Below are positions 55,101-61,100 of a stretch of DNA of 64,000 nt, piece by piece. Every line of letters starts with the position of its first letter. Position 1 is the stretch's first letter. The notes below the pieces were generated by a model. That model worked only from the letters and a program-made list of their open reading frames with translations, was not told the origin of the DNA and searched no databases. A program made the position numbers and the translations under genes. The stretch is from Rhinopithecus roxellana (Eukaryota > Chordata > Mammalia > Primates > Cercopithecidae), in the NCBI RefSeq assembly GCF_007565055.1, contig NC_044568.1, positions 18,406,488 through 18,470,487 on the forward strand. Direction: 5' to 3'.

Positions 55101-56919
55101 CATCCCCCAAGCCGGCCCCTCCTTACCAGCCACTCCCCCTCCTCCACAAGCCCGCCCCCTCCTCCCCAACCCGGCTCCTCCATGCCAGACACGCCCTATC
55201 CCAAGCTCCGCCCCCTCAACCCCTCCCCCGGTTACCAGCCACGCCTCCTTTTGCCCCGCCCCGCCCCCTCCTCCCACCTCCCTCGCAGCCCGGCCCCTGA
55301 AGTCGTGTCCTGTTCCTGGCCCCAGCCTGCGTCCCCTCATTCCCCAGTGCTAGTCCTGCTCGTGGCACTCCGGGCACGGTTCCGGCAGCAGTCGCGGGGC
55401 AAGGGGCTGCTGCATGGCCCCCAGGACGACCTTCGAGACAATGTCCTCAACTACGATGAGCAGGGAGGCGGGGAGGAGGACCAGGTGAGGGGGCAGGCCT
55501 GGGTGGGGAGGGGTCCCCAAGGAACCCAGGTTGCAGGCCTTCATACAACAAGCTGGCCAGGAGCCTCTACCTGAGACCTCCACCAGAGCCACCCGAGGGA
55601 CGCCTGGCTCTGTTCCATGTCCTCGCCCACAGGATGCCTACGACATCAGCCAGCTGCGTCACCCGACAGCACTGAGCCTGCCTCTGGGGCCACCGCCACT
55701 TCGCAGAGATGCCCCACAGAGCCGCCTGCACCCCCAGCCACCCCGAGCGCTGCCTACCAGCCCCCTGGACATTGCTGACTTCATCAGTGATGTAGGTGCT
55801 CCTGGGGACACCCCAGTCACACTGGCATGCACAGGTGCACACACATATGCACATTTACACACCTGCACATGCATGAACTTATGCGCCACCCAAGGATACC
55901 GCAGAGCAAGATGATGTGCGGGCGGGAGTGTGGAAGCCCCACTGCCACCTTCCGAACTGGGCCCTCAGCTTCCACCCACCATGCAGGTCTTTGCCTGGAT
56001 GGAGTGGCAGTGGCCACAGACCCATCCACTGCCCTGTGTCCACCGTGGAGCGGGTGGGGGAGCCCCGGGAGCACCCCCTGGGCTTTGGTGGCTCTCAGTG
56101 GAATCAAGGCCTCCATAGGAGCCCCTCTGGATGCAGTGTTAATGATTCCCTGCCGTCCACAGGGTGAACATGAACATGGGAAATCTGGGGTGGGGGGTGC
56201 ACAGGGAACTCTCCTCTGTGCCTGTCTGCACCTGTAGCACCTGACTCAGAGAAAGCCCTCAGCAAAGGTGTACACCCCCAGTTAGGAGTGTGCGTGTCCC
56301 CATGAGCTGAGAGGACAGACGTGCAGACAGAGCCTCCAAAAGGCAGGCGGGCCGTCCTGCGGATGGAGGTGTCCGGGAGGTTCAGGCTCTGCCTTGAGTG
56401 GACGGGGGCCGCCGGGATGAGGAGACCAGGGTGATGGGGAGCAACCCCTTTCCACCTTGCTGGGGCAGGGCAGAGCCCTGGGGGACGGGCTGGCCGCTGG
56501 CCTCATTCTGAGGAAGGGGCAGTCCACAGCCCCCTCTTCATGATCCTCCTGCTGTGCCCTCAGGACACTTTGCCTCCTCTCAGACCTCGCCCCGGATATA
56601 GGCAGCTTCCCCTTTCTGAGCCTCTGCCTTGAGCTGACTTTGCCCTGGGCTGTGGCTGTGGCGGCGGGTCACCTGCTGGCCCCTCCGTGCATCCTGACCT
56701 CTCCGGGCCTCTTTGCAGGGTTTGGAGGCTGCAGATAGTGACCCCAGTGTGCCGCCTTATGACACAGCCCTCATCTATGACTACGAGGGTGATGGCTCGG
56801 TGGCGGGGACCCTGAGCTCCATCTTGTCCAGCCAGGGCGATGAGGACCAGGACTACGACTACCTCAGGGACTGGGGGCCCCGCTTCGCCCGGCTGGCAGA
56901 CATGTACGGGCACCCATGA
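35478..56919 (+). CDS. CDH15: Cadherin-15 (M-cadherin), 14 coding exons, 783 residues
   Basis: Calcium-dependent homophilic adhesion protein of myoblasts, satellite cells and some neurons; its tail binds catenins. Exons: 35478-35519, 43106-43264, 43874-44029, 47899-48043, 49440-49600, 50408-50536, 51016-51201, 52673-52926, 53762-53904, 54090-54329, 54630-54869, 55348-55484, 55633-55791, 56719-56919. All junctions are GT-AG and in phase. Signal peptide about 1-21; furin site RVRR 42-45, so the mature chain starts at A46 with the strand-swap Trp at 47. Five EC repeats have linkers DQNDN 144-148, DINDN 252-256, DTNEP 368-372 and VNDHAP 476-481. Sequons N227, N531, N538, N576. Membrane-proximal cysteines 580, 582, 588; TM about 605-626. 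p120-type region 649-672 and catenin-binding end 718-783. EC1 has FAL (123-125) where E-cadherin has HAV. The stop lies 31 codons earlier than in human CDH15 (814 aa, from memory). Confidence 0.97.
36911..37083. repeat. GGTGGGGATGGT minisatellite in CDH15 intron 1
   Basis: About 12-15 bp units of GGTGGGGATGGT with GGCGGTGGGGAT variants. The + strand is almost free of C, with G-runs of three to five. Confidence 0.93.
40455..40546. repeat. 46-bp tandem duplication
   Basis: AGGAGCTCAGGAGCAGGCC begins at 40455 and again at 40501; GAAGACGGTGGTGTTGAGAT follows in both copies. Confidence 0.92.
43106..43264 (+). CDS. CDH15: CDH15 exon 2
   Basis: Residues 15-67. The acceptor is TTTGTTGCAG|AGC and the donor GTTCAG|GTGAGT. 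It completes the signal peptide (SLCLSLGVPG) and carries the short propeptide, the RVRR cleavage site and the mature N-terminus AWVIPPISVSENHKRLPYPL. Confidence 0.96.
43874..44029 (+). CDS. CDH15: CDH15 exon 3
   Basis: Residues 68-119, EC1 core: SDKQQLGSVLYSIQGPGVDE, then FSIDKFTGKVFLNAMLDREK. The donor is TTCAGG|GTGCGG, weaker than consensus at +3 to +6. The LDRE calcium-binding motif is present. Confidence 0.94.
44399..44459. repeat. (GTTTT)n microsatellite
   Basis: About eleven GTTTT units with two GTTT interruptions, forming the tail of the following antisense Alu. Confidence 0.95.
44460..44738 (-). mobile_element. Alu, antisense, with a 44-bp internal duplication
   Basis: Runs from GAGTTGGAGCTTCACTCTGT to the usual GGCC end. 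The terminal GGCCTCCCAAAGTGCTGGG segment (44648-44691) is repeated at 44692-44735. The usual stretch between GTGTTGG and CCTCCCAAAG is missing. Confidence 0.88.
44853..45468 (+). mobile_element. Old Alu (AluJ-like), sense, split by a nested AluY
   Basis: The left arm (GCTGGGCGCGGTGGTTCACA through TCTCTACAAAAATTTTAAAA) lies at 44853-44984. The right arm (AATAGCCAGCAGTGTTGCTG to CAGAGGAAGCCCCTCTCTC plus A-tail) lies at 45305-45468. Confidence 0.85.
44985..45299 (+). mobile_element. AluY, sense, nested, Old World monkey type
   Basis: Full length: GGCCGGGCGTGGTGGCTCAA to a long A-tail. Diagnostic GAGATCCAGCCACTGCACTC near 45213. Confidence 0.93.
45484..45800 (+). mobile_element. AluY, sense
   Basis: GGCCGGGCGCGGTGGCTGAC through AGACTCCGTCTC and an A-rich tail with GAAAGA interruptions. 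Confidence 0.93.
45804..46137 (+). mobile_element. Alu, sense, long A-tail
   Basis: ATCGGGCGCGGTGGCTCATG to GAGACTCTGTCTC, followed by an uninterrupted run of about 38 A and then GAAGAAGAAGAAAAG. Confidence 0.93.
46195..46415. repeat. CCCAGCCTGCC minisatellite between Alus
   Basis: About 18-20 imperfect copies of a 10-12 bp unit CCTGCCCACCC / CCCAGCCTGCC, with CTCTCCCAG variants. Confidence 0.9.
46421..46715 (+). mobile_element. Alu (AluS-like), sense
   Basis: GGGCTGGGCGCAGTGTCTCA through GATGCCATCTCAGAAAG and an A-tail. Confidence 0.9.
46716..47017 (+). mobile_element. AluY-like, sense
   Basis: TCCAGGCATGGTGGTGGCTC through CAGACTCTGTCTAAAAAAAA; adjoins the previous Alu tail directly. Confidence 0.9.
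47254..47566 (+). mobile_element. Alu (AluS-like), sense
   Basis: GAGGCTGGGCGCAGTGGCTC through GTGAAACTCCATCTAAAAAT and an A/C-rich tail. Confidence 0.92.
47567..47898. other. CDH15 intron 3, end
   Basis: Unique sequence leading to the exon 4 acceptor; nothing else seen. Confidence 0.6.
47899..48043 (+). CDS. CDH15: CDH15 exon 4
   Basis: Residues 120-168 (last codon split). The acceptor is GTTTGAACAG|CTA and the donor GCCCCAG|GTGAGA. It encodes LRAFALDLGG, the EC1-EC2 linker VVVDQNDNRPVF and the start of EC2. Confidence 0.96.
48044..49439. other. CDH15 intron 4
   Basis: GC-rich unique intron with no repeat or further exon recognised. Confidence 0.6.
49440..49600 (+). CDS. CDH15: CDH15 exon 5
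   Basis: Residues 168-221, EC2: GTYVTRAEATDADDPETDNA then FSIDELTGEIRTVQVGLDRE. The acceptor is GCTTCCCAG|GC and the donor CGTGAG|GTGAGG. Both the DADD and LDRE calcium motifs are intact. Confidence 0.96.
49601..50407. other. CDH15 intron 5
   Basis: Unique sequence apart from a MIR/L2-like fragment with a 33-bp triplication at 50111-50209. Confidence 0.55.
50111..50209. repeat. 33-bp tandem triplication in a MIR/L2-like fragment
   Basis: CACAGTAGG(C/T)GCTCTGTAAA then (C/T)GCTTACCCAG occurs three times with period 33 (starts 50112, 50145, 50178). The wording resembles an old SINE/LINE 3' end (GTGCTCTGTAAATGCTT). Confidence 0.85.
50408..50536 (+). CDS. CDH15: CDH15 exon 6
   Basis: Residues 222-264, end of EC2 and the DINDNAPEF linker; sequon N227LT. 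The acceptor is ACATCCCCAG|GTG. The donor is GACGAG|GTGCTG, poor at +4 to +6. Read-through would reach TAG after nine extra codons. Confidence 0.94.
50537..51015. other. CDH15 intron 6
   Basis: G-rich intron with no repeat or other feature that I can support. Confidence 0.6.
51016..51201 (+). CDS. CDH15: CDH15 exon 7
   Basis: Residues 265-326, EC3: FFLEATEAISGVDVGRLEVE and WVARFTILEGDPDGQFTIRT. The acceptor is CACCACCAG|TTC and the donor GTGAAG|GTGAGC. Confidence 0.96.
51327..51636 (+). mobile_element. AluY, sense, with target-site duplication
   Basis: CAGCCAGGCACGGTGGCTCA to GACTCTGTCTC plus an A-tail. GAGAGAGTGG lies on both sides. Confidence 0.92.
51637..52051. other. CDH15 intron 7, middle part
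   Basis: Unique sequence with AT content higher than the neighbouring introns; no feature supported. Confidence 0.5.
52052..52380 (-). mobile_element. AluY, antisense, with target-site duplication
   Basis: ATCTCCTTTATTTA occurs before and after the element. The T-rich tail is interrupted (TTTATTATTATG), the core starts CCGCTCTGTCGCCCAGGCTG, and the end is CACCGCGCCCGGC. Confidence 0.92.
52673..52926 (+). CDS. CDH15: CDH15 exon 8
   Basis: Residues 327-411 (last codon split), end of EC3, the QDTNEPPVF linker and the start of EC4. The acceptor is TTCCCTCAG|GCC and the donor GGCTCAG|GTGGGG. Confidence 0.96.
53405..53695. repeat. TG-rich alternating purine-pyrimidine repeat in CDH15 intron 8
   Basis: Nearly 300 bp of TGTGTGCATGTGTATG-type sequence, degenerate, with a GGTGGGGGAGGG break near 53480. 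Long alternating RY runs could adopt Z-DNA. Confidence 0.88.
53762..53904 (+). CDS. CDH15: CDH15 exon 9
   Basis: Residues 411-459, EC4: YSKDYDPEDWLQVDAATGRI and KGGWYRAIVLAQDD. The acceptor is CCTGCATCAG|CT and the donor GATGATG|GTGAGG. Confidence 0.95.
54090..54329 (+). CDS. CDH15: CDH15 exon 10
   Basis: Residues 459-539, end of EC4, the EVNDHAPVL linker and the first half of EC5; sequons N531 (NWS) and N538 (NVS across the junction). The acceptor is CGCCTGCAG|CC. The donor GTCAATG|GTGCGC is weak and abuts a 15-bp repeat. Confidence 0.93.
54330..54395. repeat. 15-bp tandem repeat at the exon 10 donor
   Basis: About four copies of CGCTCCCCCCACCGC starting at the third base of intron 10. Confidence 0.95.
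54630..54869 (+). CDS. CDH15: CDH15 exon 11
   Basis: Residues 539-619: end of EC5 with CRCGQDGVC (580-588), sequon N576, and most of the transmembrane helix (LSLGALVIVLASALLLL). The acceptor is CCCTCCGCAG|TG and the donor CTGCTAG|GTGAGT. Confidence 0.95.
54940..55280. repeat. Degenerate CCAGCCACGCCCC repeats in CDH15 intron 11
   Basis: About nine loosely spaced copies alternate AGCCACGCCCC with CCCCGCCCCCTC. They give CACCC/KLF-type (CCACGCCC) and GC-box cores on the + strand. Confidence 0.7.
55348..55484 (+). CDS. CDH15: CDH15 exon 12
   Basis: Residues 619-664: end of the membrane helix, basic stop-transfer RARFRQQSRGK, then GLLHGPQDDLRDNVLNYDEQ, the p120-catenin-type juxtamembrane region. 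The acceptor is ATTCCCCAG|TG and the donor GACCAG|GTGAGG. Confidence 0.96.
55633..55791 (+). CDS. CDH15: CDH15 exon 13
   Basis: Residues 665-717: DAYDISQLRHPTALSLPLGP and SPLDIADFISD. The acceptor is CGCCCACAG|GAT and the donor AGTGAT|GTAGGT. Confidence 0.96.
55792..56718. other. CDH15 intron 13
   Basis: Unique GC-rich sequence after a short CA/TG stretch (55825-55880). No feature supported. Confidence 0.6.
56719..56919 (+). CDS. CDH15: CDH15 exon 14, early stop
   Basis: Residues 718-783, the beta-catenin-binding tail: SVPPYDTALIYDYEGDGSVA, TLSSILSSQGDEDQDYDYLR and FARLADMYGHP, then TGA (56917-56919). The same frame continues open for 30 sense codons to TGA at 57010-57012. The acceptor is CTCTTTGCAG|GGT. 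Confidence 0.95.
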   Translation, partial: GLEAADSDPSVPPYDTALIYDYEGDGSVAGTLSSILSSQGDEDQDYDYLRDWGPRFARLADMYGHP

Positions 56920-57340
56920 GGGTTGGAGCGAGGGGCCAGATGGGACCACCAGGCCAGGGAGGGTCTTTCTCCCAGGGCACCTCTACCCAGACACAGAGGC
57001 CGGACCGCCTGACCCTGGGGTGCAACTGGACACGCCACTCCCCAGCTGCGTGGCAGCGATGGCCCCTGCAGAGGCAGCCTGAGGTCACCGGGCCTGACCC
57101 CCATGGGCCTGGGGCAGCCTCCTTCCTGCAGGCGAGGGCCCAAGTCTGGGGGCAGAACCTGAGTGTGGATGGGGCAGCCAGGAAGAGGACCCTTCCTGCC
57201 GGGGTGGGAAGAGTTTCTCTCCATCGGCCCCATGGGGTTCACCCCCCTAGTCCCACCTTTGCCTCCTACCAGTGGATCTCATCTTTGTATGAAAGACAGA
57301 AACCTCCTGGGTAAATCTGAATGAAAACCATGCTAGTCTG
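56920..57340 (+). other. CDH15: CDH15 3' UTR (inferred)
   Basis: Sequence after the stop, including the former coding frame to 57012. No AATAAA or ATTAAA is present before the neighbour. AATGAA at 57320-57325, a weak variant hexamer, is the best candidate signal. Confidence 0.4.
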
Positions 57341-57625
57341 TCTCATGTGGGGCGGGAGCCCAGCGCCGCACTGACCGTGAAGGGGATGGGGCCAGTGAGG
57401 CCTGGCCTGGCAGGGACCTGAGAGCCGGGCCCCCATCCCACCCTGCTTGGCTGGGGCAGGAGGCGACCGGGGGCTGCCACTACCTGGACAGGGGCTATGG
57501 AGCAGCTGCTGACACCCTGGCTCCTCACTAGTGAGCCCAGAGGTGGGGAGCAGGCACAGGTGAGGCCCCTCCAGGCCCCAGGTGTGGCCTGAGAGAAGAA
57601 CTAGGGAACCAGTTCCATGGAAGCC

Positions 57626-57631
57626 TTTATC
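57626..57631 (-). terminator. SLC22A31: Possible polyadenylation signal GATAAA of SLC22A31
   Basis: On the minus strand GATAAA lies about 225 bases after the SLC22A31 stop. It is a minor variant hexamer and no canonical hexamer is nearer. Confidence 0.3.
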
Positions 57632-57854
57632 CTCCATACCTGCTGGTGTGGCCAGGGAGGAGACCCACGGCCTCCCAGTACCTGGGGCCTGTCTAGCTGA
57701 GGACACCTTCATGCTGTCCCCATGGCTCCAACTGCACTGAGACACGGGCTTCTGAGGCGAATGTGTCTCCCCTGGACCAGATGTCTGGGGTACTCAGTCA
57801 TGCTCCAGGCCTTGACCTCGGTCCCATTCTGGCTCCCAGGGCCACCAGGCAGGA

Positions 57855-58161
57855 CTAGTGCTGCTCGGGGGTGTGGCCGGCCCAGCAGGCGTCGGAAGGC
57901 GACAGCAGGGGCAGGTGGTCCTGGCAGGGGCAGGCCCGCAGGAGTGGGGACCGACGCAGGCGGTCGGCGTCCTGCAGTGACTGCGGCAGCCCCCGGCTTC
58001 GGCTCTCAGGCAGCAGCAGGACACACAGCAGGGCGAGGACAGCAAGGGAGGCGAAGACGACGTGTTGCAGAAAGAAGCCCCGTCGGCCGTGCAGGGCATC
58101 CAGGGGGCCAGCTGCCTGGCCCAGGAACCCGGCCCCCAGCACCAGGCCCAGCCCGGCCCCC
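57855..58161 (-). CDS. SLC22A31: SLC22A31 exon 9 (last)
   Basis: Residues 471-572: GAGLGLVLGAGFLGQAAGPL, FFLQHVVFASLAVLALLCVL, LPESRSRGLPQSLQDADRL, stop TAG at 57857-57855. The acceptor on the minus strand is CTCTCCCACAG|GGGGG. Confidence 0.94.
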
Positions 58162-61100
58162 CTGTGGGAGAGAGTGTGTTGGGGGCAGCTGGTGGGGCAA
58201 CGGATATGGGGACATGCATGTGACTCCAGAGTGAGCAGCAGGAAGGCCCGGCCTCCGCAGAGCCTAAGGTTTGCTGGCTGAGGATATTAATTTGAAAAAT
58301 TGTTTTGGAAAAACCTCTTTCCCATCCTGGAGCACTTTTTGCTCTGTTCATTATAAGACTGGAAAGTGACCGGGCGCGGTGACTCACACCTGTAATCCCA
58401 GCACTTTGGGAGGCTGAGGCGGCTGGATCACGAGGTCAGGAGATCGAGACCATCCTGGCTAACACGGTGAAACCCCGTCTCTACTAAAAATACAAAAATT
58501 AGCTGCGCATGGTGGCGCGTGCCTGTAATCCCAGCTACTCGGGAGGCTGAGGCAGGAGAATCGCTTGGACCAGAGTTGGAGGTTGCAGCGAGCTGAGATC
58601 GTGCAACTGCACTCCAGCCTGGCGACAGAGCGAGACTCCATCTCAAAAAAAAAAAAAAAAAAAAAAGAAGATTGGAAAGTGATGGTTTCCCCTGGAATTC
58701 TGCCATTCCTGGAGGCTTCCTCATCTCTACGCCCACCCCACACACCCCGCTTCAGGCCTGCATGGCCTTCCCTCCCCAGTTCCTGAGTCATCTGCCCAGA
58801 GCCTTCTGCAAGCAGTGGCCCCCGCCATCCAGGAGCAGGGCAGCGCTTCACCCCGAGTCCTTACTGGATGGAGGAATCACAGGCAGGAACCTGAGTGGGG
58901 TGTGGGGACAAGGCCTCCTGTCCACCTGGGCCCTCCTCCCCATGGGGAGCCCTAGACCCTGCTGTGTGGCCGGGCAGCCCTGAAGCTCACCTGATCACCG
59001 TGGGGAAGACCTCAGCTGCAAAGAGGCTGCTGAGTGCGGACACAGCCCGGGAGGCCAGGAGCCCCAGGACAGAGAGGGACAGCATGGTCCAGCCTGGCAG
59101 ATCTGAGGACAAAGGACAGGGGTTCCCAGCCTCTCCCCCAAGGCCTTCCACTCTGGCCACTCAGGGCCCCTCCCCAGAAAACCACACTGCTTGTCTGGCG
59201 ACCCACTTCCCAGGCCTCCTTCTCCAGCCCCTCTGAGAAACCTGGCAGGGGAACCTGTCCTCTGCAGCCTGATTCCAGCCTGGCTTGGATTCTAAGGATA
59301 TTAGAATCCTGACCCCAAGTCACAGCCACACCAACCACCTCCACCCCAGCCTGCGCTCAGCTACTGCTCTGCTGTCCACTGTCTTCGCAATTTTGAGAAC
59401 CGTCCTAAAATCTTGAATACTTTGGAAGCAAGGCCGGCATTTCATTTTGCACCCAGCTCCACATACCACGTGGCCGGCCCTGAGTATATGGGTCCTCCCA
59501 CGCCAGCCCATGGCCGGCCTCAGCCCTCTGGAACTCTGGGAAGAGTTTTACCCAGCCTGGCCTCCTGACCTCTTGTGCCTGTGCTGCATTCTGTGGCTGG
59601 GGCAGGTGTTTTAGGCTCAGACAGGCTCCTTACTTTAGGCCAGTCACAAAAGATCCTTTTGGACTTTCCAAAAGGATCAGAGGAAAACAAACAGCAGCTG
59701 GCCTTGGGCTGCCACCCCAGGCTGCTCACCCGTCAGCACTATGACCCCCTGGTGGGGCAGACCCTCAGCCCAAACGCAATGGCCCCTGTATGGCCTGCAG
59801 GGTCCCCAAGCTCACACTGGGCCCCGGCGAGGAGCAGCAGGGATGCCAGGCCTGTGGCCATGGTGCCCAGCAGCAGGACAGGGCGGCGTCCACAGCGATC
59901 TGCGGTCAGGAGCAGGAAGACCAAGGCTGCCGCCTCCAGGCCGGCCTCCAGGAAGTAGGGCAGGTAGAAGGTCGGCACCTGAGGTGCCAGGCTGCGGCGG
60001 AAGCTGGCTCTGATGCCTTCACCAACCAGCCTGGGAGAGAGGGCAAAGCTATGGGCCCAGCCAGAGCCGGGGACTCTGGGGACCACACACCCACCCCCGG
60101 GGGAATGTGCAGGACCCCAGCCCTTCCTCAACTCACGAGCTGAAGCCCAAGATAAGTCCATTTCTCCAGGTGACTTGGGTGCGCAGGAGCCCCAGTGGGG
60201 ATTGGTACTGGGGCTGGGGGCTCCCCGCAGACAGCATGGCCAGCTCTGTAGTCACAGAGACATGAGGGAAGCGGGGTAAGGAGCAGTGCCTCTCCAAAGC
60301 CCTCCTCCAGTACCCGAATCTCCCTCCTCCCTGGCAGGCGCCTGACCTGTAACCAGGGAGTTCTCCTCCAAGGAACTGTCCTCGGGGTCCACGCCACTGG
60401 CTTCTGCAAAGTGCCATAGGATCTTCCTGGCTCGAGCTACCTGACCTGTGGCCAGCAGCCAGCAGGGAGACTCGGGGAACAGGGCCGGGAACCTGCAGGG
60501 TTGGTGAGGATGCCCACGGCTCCCTCCACCTCCTCCTGGAAGGAGAGGCAGAGGCCAGGGCCCCCATCCTACCCCCAGGCTTGGGGCAGGACATCACTGT
60601 GGTTCTCTGTGACCCTGTGACCCAGCCACTTACCTGGTGTGGGAGGCAAACTACACACTCAGCCCCCACGGGGGCTGCTGTCCCAGCTCCCACCACACTT
60701 ACCCCCAAAAGAGTAGCAAGAGTCCACTCATCAGGGCTCCCAGCCCCTGCAGAAGACGCCAGTCCTGCACAAGCACAGCCAGGCCGGGCAGCAGCAGGGT
60801 GCCTGCCACCGAGAAAAGGCCAGCCCCCACGGAGAAGGCCAGGCGGTGCGGAGGGTCACACAGCTCCAGGCCTGGGCAGACACAGACAGGCTGAGGTGGA
60901 GGCCTCGGGGCGGAATGGAACAGTTCCATCAGGAACTGCGGTGACCTATTGGTGACCTGCCCAGGAGCGGGATGCCCAAGGGGGACTCACTGCTCACAGT
61001 CCCTGCAGCTCGGGGCGCTCAGCAAGGGAGCCTCAGAGGCCTGCGGGCCACCCACTGCCCCTCCCCCAGTGACAGCAGCCCCCATGGTACTCACGAGCCA

